DNA of 64,000 nt, taken from the NCBI GenBank assembly GCA_963978545.1, contig OZ021722.1, positions 110,517,442-110,581,441 on the forward strand. The letters are read 5' to 3'. This document shows positions 45,201 to 57,934 of the stretch, in pieces. The stretch is from Linyphia triangularis. Its lineage: Eukaryota; Arthropoda; Arachnida; Araneae; Linyphiidae. Positions within the stretch are counted from its first letter, which is position 1. Every line of letters starts with the position of its first letter. The notes under the pieces are model-generated. The model searched no databases, was not told the origin of the DNA, and saw nothing but the letters and a program-made list of their open reading frames with translations. The position numbers were made by a program, and so were the translations under genes.

Positions 45201-48200
45201 AAGTTACCATTATTAACTTTAATCGCTAGGAATTGAAACAAAAATAAATCAGAAAGAAAAGCTTGCAATAAATAATAAGAGTAAATACTTTACAATTTGA
45301 AAACTAGATGTAATATCAAACATAAAATGTATTAGAAATGCATTTTAATACATTACATTTAAATACTTAAATGCCATCAACATAAAAATAAGATTTTTTT
45401 TATAAGATTATAATATTTAGTAGAACTAAAAGAACACATTTTAATAATTTGTCACTTCTGAAAATGCAATATTATGTTTTGAGAAATGAGTGACCGATAT
45501 AGTTTGAACCTTACGAGTTCCAAATTTTTAGCACATAAAAATTGTCATAAGAATACAGATTCCGCATTTCAAGCGTTAATAGTTATTCAAGAAAGTCATT
45601 AGGTATCAAAACCTGTTGAATAAATAGTGTTTTAAATGTACACACCTAAGTGACAAAAACTAAAATACAACTTAAACACTACTTTTTTGAAAATAATTTG
45701 CAGCCTTTGGAATCTTAAAAACTTTATATTTTGTAATCTGCAAAAGTTTAATAATTAGATGATGACCAATAACTTTTAATTTAAAACTTTTAAATACTAT
45801 TTTTCTACTTTACTATTCTATATTATTTCTCGAATACTGAGAGTGATATTTATTGAAAATTGAATGTTCATTACAAATGAACATTTGGTGCACATGACTA
45901 TTCAAAAGGCATTATGAATGTTAAGAAATGATGATGATGAATATTCGAAGTGTGTATCAAAATTTGTTATCAGTGGTATTCATTCAGAGAGCATTAAAAT
46001 TCAAGAAAATTCATTGACTAGAAGTATTCAGTTTACATGAATATTCAGTGCATATGAATACTTAGAAGAATTTATGAAAGAATTCAGTATGAAAGATTGT
46101 TGAGTGGGCAAGAATATTCAGCATTGTTCATTCAGAGTGCAGAACAATTTAAAAAAAAATATACAGTGAGTATGAATATTCAAAAAGCCTTATGAGCTAT
46201 AACAGGGTTCCCACTCAAATCGCAGAATGAAAATCAATCACTTTTAAGTACCTAAATAAGGTTTTTAAGAATCTGAAAATTTGTTTTCAGGCATCATATC
46301 TAGTTATAAAATATAAATAAAGTATATTCTACCAAAAAAGTTACAAGTTGGCGTATGCGTAATACAAACATGTCAGAGAATTTAGACACGGTGCGGATAA
46401 GTGGCGATCATGCGGGGATAGCAAGTCTGAGTTGTATTTTTATAAATGTTTGTTGGGCACAAAACATCCCCCAAAAAATGAAGGACTTTTAAGGACCTCT
46501 TATCATTCTCAAGGACTTTTAAGCACCTCCAAGCATTTTCAAGGCCTTGAAAACAAGTTCACAAATATTAAGTACTTTTAATGACAGTGGGAACCCTGTA
46601 TAAGAAATAATGATGAATACTGAGTGTTATTCTCAGTGAATATCGAGAGGGTAAGAATGATCCGTGTCGCTCATTCAGAGTATTTTAAAATTCAGCAAGT
46701 ACCGAGAATTGAGTATGAATCGTCAGTATGCACTAGAAGTTTAGTTTACATGTGTGATAAGCAATTACAGATGCAGTTAGTTCTCACCTGCCCCAGGCCC
46801 ACATATAGTCGCAGGAAGACTAGGAAGAGACGCCCTCTTTTGAAACACCTGCATGATTTTATTACTCTCAGGAAGCTTAGCTTAGGGACATAGGAAGTTT
46901 TCAAAGAATAGAGAAAAATAAAGTGAAACAAACAGAAGAAAAAGCAAAGATGAATAAAAGCATACAAAGAATAAAAGCATAAAAACAATAAAAAGAACAG
47001 GTAAAATAACGCTTTGTATAAGATATAGCTATATAGAGGATAAAGTACCTTTTTTTTTCTTTCTTTTTTTTTAAAATTAAATAACTGAAATTCAAAAAAA
47101 AAAAAAAAATCCTTTATTAGTTAAAACTTAAATAATCTCCCTTTGATTAACATCCATAAAGATACTAGTTCCAGATGATATATTAAAGGCGAGGGGAATC
47201 TTTGGTTCACTTTTATAAATCACAAAATAATGGTACTTATCTACATAAGGCATTCTCTAACACTGAAAGTATCCAGAATTATGGGGGTTTGGACCATTGA
47301 GCATATGAATAGCTTCCTTTCATTATTCTGACACTTCACACTATTTTAAATTATATTACAGATTATTAACGACTGAGTAAAAGATTGGAGTGGGGCCTCT
47401 CTACATAGAAATACAAACTTTTTTATGGATTTTCCACAGTTGTTATGGTTTCAAAGGCTTGCATGAAATATCTTTTCTCTATCTTGTACAGTACGCAAAA
47501 AAAAAAAAAAAAAAAAAAAATCTGAATGATGGCTATATCTTGTATTCTAATTGATGAAATAACAAAAGTCAAGAACCGTTGTAATTTGTGGAAGGTCTTT
47601 ATTAATTGTATATCATTTTTTTTTATCATGAGGGTTCATCTACAAATTAAAACTAAACCAAACTATAAAAAGTTCAATGACAACCCCATAATATTAAACC
47701 ATATTTAGATTTAGAATCCAAAAAAAACGTCTAAATACCAAATTTCATAATTTTTCAATGAGTGGTTAGTCAGGGTTCCCACTCAAATCACAGAATAAAA
47801 TTAATGACTTTTCAATGACTTTTAAGGACCTAATTAATGTTTTTAAAGACCTTTGAAAATTTGTTTTCAGGCATCATGTCCATAAATAAATTTTTAATAA
47901 AGTATAGTCTACCAAAAAAGATACAAGTTGGCGCATGCGTAATACAAATATGTCAGAGAATTCTGATACAGTGCGGATAAGAGGCGCTCACACGGGAATA
48001 GCAAGTCTGAGTTGTATTTTTATAAATTTTGCAGTTGGGTACACAAGATCTGCAAAAATTAAGGACTTTCAAGGACCTCTAAGTATTTAAGCATCTCTAA
48101 GCATTTTCAAGGACGACTTGAAAACAAGTCATAAAATATTAAGCACTTTTAATGACTTTCAATGACTGTGGGAACCCTGTTAGTAATTTAAATGATGTAA

Positions 48201-50478
48201 AAAAATGATAAATTAATGTTAAAAATAAAATTTGTCTTTTTGGCCATAAATTGTTTTATAATTAATATATTTGAGCGATTTTTATTTCAAAGGATAGTTT
48301 GTTTAAAATAACATGCAACTTTTGTATTAAACAGTTTTTTAATATTATTAATTAAAGAAACAAGTATTAAATTTTTTTAAATAGAAACATACATCTTTTT
48401 TGAGTCCATTAGAATTATCATGATTGAAAACCCTTCCAGATTTTTTTCATTCCATTTTGACTTTTAGTTCTCGATATTCTAGCAAAAATGTAAAAAAGCT
48501 CACTTGAAGGGACCATGTAATAGATTACGTCTTGAAGCATGCAAACGTTTGATTCTTCCCAGCGATAAAGAAACGTGACCTCAAGATCATCCAAAACATT
48601 TTCGCTCATAAGTGACGTGTTTCTCAACATAATGAATTGAAATTTGATATCTAGGGTAAACGAGGTATTCTAAATCGAATAAAAGCATTAAAAATAGGAG
48701 TTCACATTGAATTTTTTAAAGATAGAGTTAAATTTACTTAGTATACAGCCCCCTAAGAATTTTTTTTTTCATCATATAGAAAATTGTAAACAAAACATTG
48801 TGGTGCAAACTGCAAGATTCTACGATAATTAGAATCAAAGATATAGCCATCATTCAGATTTTTTGTGTGTACTGGACCAATACTCTCGCTATTGCAGAAA
48901 TTTACTTTGTTTTTGCTGCATTTTATGCTGATGAAATAGTCGCTATTGTCATGGATGCAAATCTTGTATTGATTCATAGTCTTGTTTTCATTTACCATAA
49001 ATATTTTCTTCACATTAGTTGCCATTGGTAGATTATAAATAGTAGTAATAATCTGTAAAAACTATGGAAAATCCAATAAAAAGTTGCAATCCACAACATC
49101 TTCTTTCCAATTCTGATTCGATGAGAAGACCATTTAAAAAATTGTTAAAAGAATCCTTCATGTCTGTGTCGAGTACATTAACCATGAAAAACGATAAAGG
49201 ACAAATCAAGGAGGATATTTCCTATGACAAGAGCTACATTTTATCGTAGCTCTTATCGTAAAATGCTCTCACAAGCACCTGATTGTTACTCGACATCACT
49301 CCATACCTTTGTTTAAAAATATAGATTCTTACGTAATAAATGTATACAATTCATTCCTATTTTTTTCTTCATATTAGTGGAAATTAAAAGCAAATGCCCA
49401 GCTTAATATAATTTTAGAAGGCAAAGTTGATTAAAATTAAAAGTTAGGTTCTTTTCTAATCTTTCACTGACCTTTCATATCTTCATCTTCCAAAGTTGTA
49501 CTGCTGTCAGTGGATTCTTTAACTTGTGATCCTTCTCCTTTCTTGGCCATGACACTACGACCTACGCGTTCAAAGACAACAAATCTATAAGAAAATTTTA
49601 AATATTTTACCTGCTCATCTGAATAAAAATCTTGTAGCAGAATAAAGAAGATAATCAGTTTATTAGAAGAGCAAAAGCAATCCTGGCTATCCAATTATTG
49701 TCTTCTCACATTTAAGAACTTCGATTAAGAGCATTAACTAAAAAAGTCATTAATTTCATTTTTTTTTGTTATAACTTAAAATTAATTTATAAAGAAGTCC
49801 TTTTTGAAAAATTCCCTCACTTAAAAAGAAATATTTTAAAGTAGAAACACATGTTATAAATTTCTGATTCAATGAGAAGAATTTTAATAAAATTTGCTTT
49901 TAGAACTGACTGTTTTAAAGTATCATTAAAATAGACAATTATTATATCATGCTACACAATGTTAAAATTAACATGCAAACATTAATTGATAATACACATG
50001 CTAAAAAAATAAGTACATATATCATATAAAAACATTTGCTGATAAGTTTATACTATTCTACACATTTAAACAAGAAACAGGCAACAGATGACCCCATACA
50101 ACTAGAGAACAGTAGTATCAAATGAACAACAAAACCACATATCTAAGGCACATATCAATACAAACAGAAATTCAATTATTTTTTCAACACACCTTAGTTT
50201 ATATCAAGACTATATACAGATAGATATATGAAAGATTCCTCAAAAAAATATAGTGTAAGTTTATGATTTTACATTTCTTATATTATATATAAATTAGAAA
50301 TCTTATATTATATATAATTCAGAGTTTAAACTTTCATAGTTAAAGGAAGAATGTGAAAATGGATATTTAACTCAGAAGTATAAAACAAAATCGTAAAATT
50401 AAAAAATTTCTCATTCAGTGAAGAGTTAGAAATTAAAACCCCTTAATTGATGAATTAATAATTTTACATATATATATA

Positions 50479-50527
<49 letters not shown>

Positions 50528-53500
50528 AAAGAAAGAATATTTAAAAATGTCAATGAAGTCATTTAAATTTTACAAACAGATAAAATACTTTAGTGGTAGT
50601 AGTTAATAATGATAATTACATTCTCTTTTGTGAGTAAATATGATTGGGAAAGGAAGTAATCACAAACATGAGTCAAACAATCAATGTTGAACATGCCTAT
50701 CCATTTTGCATTTCTGCATGCATTACACCAAAGGAATGGGGGCCATGCATGAGAAAGAATTTTGTTCTACTGAGGTTAAATTGTGGATGTTAATATTATC
50801 TATATGGTGTTTTGGGATAAGGAAACTAAGAAGTTTGTGCTGTGAAATGTCAATGTGCTTATTATCACAGGGAGGTGACAAAATCTTCACAAAAATATCA
50901 CTTCAAAAATAAAAGGAATAAACAACATTCAAGTATTAAATAGAAAAGTTTTTTTTTTAAATAAAAGCAATTTCAGTACTTCAAAAATCAATATATTCAG
51001 TCGAAAAAACTTAAAGAATGCTATTTCCAAACATTTCTCAAAAGTTGAGATGAACCACTTCCTGGTTACAATCAAATGCATAAGCCGTAAAAAAGGACGA
51101 ATTAATTTTTTTGATTTTTTTTAAAAAGCTGGTTCAAAAGCGAAAGATGTGGAAATATGTTTAGTGGCCAGTGTTCAGTAAATTCATGGCTGTCGCAGTT
51201 GAGAATGAAATAATTGAGAAACAACAGAAATTTAAAATACATTTGAAATTAGAAAAAGCGAGAGAAGATGGTAAAACATAGGGAACAATATATTTTTAAT
51301 GAACATTTCTATTCTACATTTAAGCATTTAAAATATTGACTAACAAATTAGATATGCCATATTCTGGCAATGACACCGGATACAGCTATCTAATACACAC
51401 TAGACATCTGTACAATGGTATTTATTTATATAGAAATGTTTAAAACTGATAATTTCTTGGTTTAAAACAGGGTTCCCACCGAAATCACAGAATAAAAATC
51501 AATAATTTTTCAAGGACTTTTAACCAGTTAACTGTGTAGCACCATTTTGAAAGTGCAAATTTCTGTGTGTCACGAAAATCGATCGATGACGAGTATAGTC
51601 AAGAACAGAGTAAGTGTTGATGTTAAAATATTGCATCCAAAAGATAAGCTTATTTTATAAAATTGCTAATTTTATTACTAAAATTTATTTAACATATATT
51701 ACATAATTAATAAAAAACGCAAAAATAATAAATCTAAAATTAAAAATTTAAATTCCTGTTGTGGAGTGGTATTCACTGAAACAGGGTACTACACACTTTG
51801 CAAATAGAACGCCAGTAAACCCACAACCAAACCAAAGCTGTTTCAGCCGGTGTATGCGGAGACGCATGTCCTTATCTCAAATTTTTCATATTTTATAATA
51901 TTTTGTTTTATTCCAGCCTGGCCTCAAAATATTCAAAACATCTTGAAATTTGATAAAATGTTTCGTTTTTCATAATAATTACAATTTAAATAGCCAATGG
52001 TCACTACTTTTTAGGCATGAAGAGTGTAATTGTCATGAGAAAAAAAACTTGGCACTTCTCCATGACGAGTATACTCGTCAAACTCGGTTAACTGGTTAAG
52101 GACCTAAATAATATTTTTTAAGGACCTTCAAAAATTGTTTTTCATGCTTATATTTTTAATATGAGACTTTACAGTTGTTTTTCCCACAGCACTAATATCA
52201 ATCTTCCAAGTACAATTAGCATTTTGCCTCATGAACAGACTTTGATGTTGTTGCAATCCATTTTTTTATATGCACTGTGCTCAAGTGATAGCACACTAAG
52301 TATGGAATTTTACAGCATAGGGTTCATTACTTCTGCTAAAAAAAACAGCTCTCGCTGATGGCAAGCTCTTTTGGCTAACACAACATTAACAAGGCTCTCA
52401 CATGTTTGCCTCATAGCGTACAGTACGTCACTAAAACTGTTCGAATTCCACTCTACGAATCAGTAAACACGAGCCAAGCCATGTACAAGTTAAGGCATTT
52501 GTAACACATATATACCAGAAAATTCGGGTGCTGTGAGTATAAGTGGCAGTCTAGAGGATATAAGTAAGTCAGCGTGAAATTTTTATAAATATTGTAGTTG
52601 GGCACATAACATCGGCAAAATTTAAGGCCTTTTAAGAGCCTCTAACCACTTTCAAGTATTTTTAAGGCCAAGAAAACAAATTTAAAAATATTAAGCACCT
52701 TTAATGACATAGGGAACCCTGTAAAGATATGAGTGAATGTTATAATATTCATTAAAAAGAAGTTAAACTTGTGCATGTGATAATTTAATTTATCTTCAGC
52801 AATTAGTATCAATGGAAGACCATATTTCAGCTTGTACCATCTAAAACAGAACTTTCAACAGTTTCTTACTGAAACAATCATTGTACAGTTCTCACTTTCT
52901 TCTCAAACATTTGAACAATAGCCACCCTACACGCAATTGAGAAACAAAGAAATAAATAAATTATATCACTGCAATGTATATGTATTCAAAAAATGAGCTG
53001 GCTACAGCATTTAATTGCCTTGAATAAAGTAAGTGATCAAAACTGTTTTTACCTTGATTTTGTGCAGGTACGTGGCCTGTGGGTAGAGCATGAAAATCGT
53101 AAGAATGGATAAAATAGGGAGAGAACGTGCTAAAAAAAGTCATGCACAGATGGAAGATATCAAAACATTAGAAAAACTTTAATTTAAAACACACCAATTC
53201 ATGTTTGACCTAGAAACAACTAAAAAAAAGTACAGATAAGTATGAAAGTCAAACCACACTCAAGCGTCAATTAATTCTCGGAAGATAATTCGAGGGGTAT
53301 TTATGTACATAAACTAAAGCATGACAAAAAGAATAAATAAATCTATAGCATTCTGCTATTCATGTACATATGAGAATTGATTGTGTGTACACCGCAGTGT
53401 ACATCATGTATTAATGACAGATAAAGCAAGGTGCAACGAGATGTAACGAGTCTGCGGTTCTAATAGCCTATAAAGCAGGAGAATTGTAGGTGCTAGTTAC

Positions 53501-56500
53501 CTCGAGAAATGACTGTTTACCATTGTGCCAATGCAAGCAGTGATTTTGTGAGAGAAATGAGAGGACAAGGATACAAGGTCATTTCAAGGTATTTTAAAGA
53601 TTTAAAAATACATGAATAACATATATATTGTAGATAGTTTTAAGAATAAAAATAATTAATCTTGTAACAGTGGTGTAGTAACCTGCATGAAAGGCAACTG
53701 TCAAACTAATTTTTGCCTTAGTCATGTATACATTTTTTTAATTGTTCTTTAATAATACTCAAAAGACTGAGGCACATATTATTCAAGTTTTGAGAATAAA
53801 AAACAAGTGTTGAAGAATGTTTTTCTTTAACTAATGATTTAGACTAGTTTTAACTCCTAAATAACGGTTTACAATGAAAGAGTTTCGGGATTTAATATTT
53901 TGAGATATTTTATTAAACTAGTTTTCAATTCAGTACAAGATATATAAATTAAGAGAAAACCAAATTCTTAGTTATCCAGTCGAATTACATAACTGTGATT
54001 ATCGATGTAAAGTTATGCTGATTCAACCTCCTCTTCAGCCCTAATCATCAGTTGGATAAGGCACTTTACATGGAAAGGACTTTAACCTAGATGTTCCAAT
54101 ATATTTCTAGTAACTCTTCTATTAAAAAAAATTGTATTCACTCATAAATGTATTGGACATTTACAGAAAAACATATGAATCTTTGATAAAGGACCTGTTT
54201 TGAAGTATAAAATATTTACCAGTCAATTAAAATTATCAGTTCTGAATTATGTTTAAACATAATAAAAATCAATTATTGATCAAATTGAATGCATATTCTT
54301 TCCTTATAAATAACTATTTTTTTTAACACTGGAATGGAAATATTTTTTTTTAAATTCAATGCAATTCATTATTGATTTTGGACCATCAACACCTAATTTT
54401 TATGTTTTTGAATTGTTTCTTTATTAACAAAGATTTTATGTAGCTATTTTTTATCGGAAGTACACAAAACTTGTGACCACACAATGGCTTTGCATGGAAA
54501 CTTATGTATTTTAGAAGTATAGCAAAAAATTACAGTATAGATTATCTTCTTCATACACTTCTTATGAACTTTGGCTTCAAATGTTTGTAAACTTTGCATT
54601 CTAGGTTAGTTGAAACTTATAAATATATTATGGAAACTTTCCAAGTAGATACTCATTCAAGGTGAATTCCATTTGTGACAGACATGACATGAGACAAGTT
54701 TCTTGTTCATCTTTAAGTACTAAATATTAATTAACAGGTAAAACATTGCCATGGGGTGATGTAAATATAGGCCTTAGTTATAAAAAACACTAAAATTTTA
54801 ATTCTGGAAAAATTACTTTTAATTAATTGGGTTAAAACGTGCTGTGACAGACATGACAAAATTGAGACATAGATTTTGAGTGACCATATATTATTACCAT
54901 TTGCTCTTAATTGGTATGCTTGTCAAGTCTAAAATTTTTTGGGGATCAAAATAAGACTTGGATATGTCAAGCAGAAAGAAAAATGTTAAGAAATTTTTAA
55001 ATAGTAAAATATTATAAAATATTTATCAGCGTGACAGACATGACAAGGTTTTGTGACAGACATGACACGTGTACAATTTTCTATGAAGTTAAGTATTTTT
55101 TTCTTAAATATAATTTTCTTTATTTTTATCATGACTTGAAGATTACAATATGATATAACATTAATATATTATGTTATATGACTCACAAAATAAATTATAA
55201 AAAATATTTAAAATCCCTTGGAATTGACTAGTGTGGGAGCTGCCACATTTGCTCTTTCTCATGCCAGGCAACATGAACTTCTGTTTCAAATTTAAACATA
55301 CCTTTAATTTTATTTGGTACAAAGCATTTTATTTTGCACTGGTTCTGTGCGATTTGTGTTATTAATCCATCAAAATCTCAAAAAACCTCATTATTGTATT
55401 GTGGATTCATCCATTGGCTACATTGCAAATTGTGAACAGTTGCATTTTCCAATAGGTCATTCTCCAGTATTGAAATTTAAAAGAGTACCTTTTTTACACT
55501 CTGAAGTGGGGCTATAAAATATTATGCCAGGTGCACACGATCGGAAACAACAGTTTCCTTTAGATTTCTTGTACCAGGCATTGTTTCGATTTCTTGCCAT
55601 GTCAGATCAAGTTTTGCTATCAATTTTTATATTTTTCTTATGGTTCATACCACTGATTCTAGGACAAATTTTCATTGCAGCTTCAGCAAACTTACATGGT
55701 GTTTTAGAATCTAGACTTCTGGTTCGAGTAGCATCTGATTTGGCGCTTAATAGCCCCACCAATGCTATCAATGCATCCTTTGCCATGTGAGGTGGATAAA
55801 AAATGACAGACTGTTGGAGCTTACTTTGTGTCATGGAAAATATTGCATATTTTTGTTTAAAGGGTTGAAATGTTCCATCAGATTGGAATTCAATCACTTG
55901 TACTTTAAACTCTAAGTGACCTTTCATGAATTTTTTGATGACTAAATTGTTAAATACAATAACAGAATATTTGTCATGATTACCATAATTAGAATTACAC
56001 ATGACTCTGAGAAACAGTGACAGAGTCACTATCACAATAATATACCATTGTAGTGTATATAGTAGAGAAAGCATTCTGCCAATGAGCAAACTGAATTTCA
56101 TCCTGATAAATATGAGAATAGTTTTCACTGAAATTAGTTTGTATCACAAGTTTTCCATGTAGCAGATTTTTTAATAAATTGGTAAACACATTAGAATGTG
56201 TATGTTTTATATACAAGTGGCACAAAAAGTATATAAGCTGTTTTTCCATTAAGTTTAATACATCATTTAAAATTCCCTCTTTTTATGTTGCGAACTGCAG
56301 ATCCATCCTCTGATTTTCTGAGCTTTTTTTTAGTTGAGTTGTACAGAAATACTATTGCCATCAATACTAAGTTAAATAATAATAATAACAACTTTCAAAG
56401 TAAAAAATTAAGGCTAAGTTGCTTGAAAAATTAATTGTGACAGACATGACTGGTGTGACAGACATGACAAACGTGACAGACATGACAAAATTTAATATTC

Positions 56501-57900
56501 TATATTTTGCTCAAATTTTAAATTTATTTTTCACATTTTTTATGAACTGTTTGTTTTGATCTATAAAAAGAGAAAATAAAGTGTTAATAATTTTTATTAA
56601 GTGGATTTTGTTTAAAATAAAAAAATCCAAGTTTTTTGTGACAGACATGACATGAACACTAATATCAAGTTTGAGGGGAATAGCAAAATTATTAAGAAGT
56701 TTTAAGTAAAAATTTTGTTGTTTTTAAGCATAAAGTGAACCATTCTTTAAAAAAATATGTTTATTTCAAAAATCTATGTGGTATTTAAGTGCTTCAATGG
56801 GCATTAAACTAGAGGTAAAAATAACAGATTTTCGGTTTCAAAGTAAGTCCTAGATTAATTAACTATAAAAAAAATATTCATACGATTTTCTTATTATATC
56901 TTATTATTTTCATACAATTTGACTTGTTTTCTAAGAACTGGAACAAAAAAACATTAATTTAGTGATAATTTAAAAAATTATGTCTATGTCGCATTTTCAT
57001 GGAATTGACCTCAAATGAATACAGAATAAATAATTTTTTTTTTTAATCCTTAACATTTTATATTTTGAAAAGGATTCTTGACATATTAAATGGGAGCTTA
57101 ACAACAATATAATTTGAAATAATAGCTGTGACAAGTGACGACAAAACTATAAGAATTCTGAAGTATGGCTTGTTTTTTGTTGCTAGTTTTTTTATATAAA
57201 GGTTTTCTCGTTAAAACTTGTACAGGTAATAATATTTTAGAGTTATCAATCTCACTTACACTGAAAGAAAATCCAGTTTTGCTATTTAATTGCTTTTGAC
57301 TATTTAAAGTAGAATTGTATAATGCCATTTTTTTAATAAAGAATGCTATTAAGTATGTTTTACCGTGAATAGTCTAGAATAGGTTATTCTTTTTATTAGA
57401 ATTACACAGCAACAAAATAAAGCTTGTTAAGCAAGAAAAATATTAAACAAGTTAGTAAATAAAAAAGGTTATACAGCATTATAATTGGACAGTTAGTCAA
57501 ATGAGAGAAAAACTTAAACTGTTAATAAAAGCTCATATTTAAAGAGCTGTTAGTATCTCTTAAGCAAATGTCAAACATGCCAAGTGTCTACTTGAAACTG
57601 CTAACAAAAATACTTTGCAATTGATTATATCTAAACAGTTTATAAAAAATTTCAGTTTGTAATTGAATAACATTTAATATGCCATAATGATTAAATAAAA
57701 ATCGTTAAAAAAAAACAAAAAAAAAACACACAATCAGGCCAAAAAAAGTTTGAATATATGAAATATTTTGGCTAGAATACAGTTAGCAATATTCTATTAA
57801 AAAATATTAGACATTGGGATATAAATATACACTAAGCATGTGAAGTTATTTATACATCAAAAGGCATATTTACTATTACAGTTAAAATTTTACATCTTTG

Positions 57901-57934
<34 letters not shown>

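Larger units (their letters stand above)
47413..49080. repeat. Inverted pair of an unidentified repeat
   Basis: Near the left, TTTTTTATGGATTTTCCACAG (47418) and GTACAGTACGC, an A-run and TCTGAATGATGGCTATATC (47484-47540) occur. The same words in the same order appear on the minus strand at 49080-48810 (TTTTTATTGGATTTTCCATAG; CCAGTACACACAAAAAATC; TGAATGATGGCTATATC). The right copy is longer and holds an open frame; the left is shorter. A CAGGGTTCCCAC MITE sits between them. Confidence 0.5.

Noticed and set aside
46624..46988. Opposed frames of 80-89 codons and a GTGAG donor near 46787 as a CaMKII cassette exon
   Set aside because: The best acceptor-donor pair gives 32 nt, which breaks the frame; the sequence lies in a degenerate repeat.
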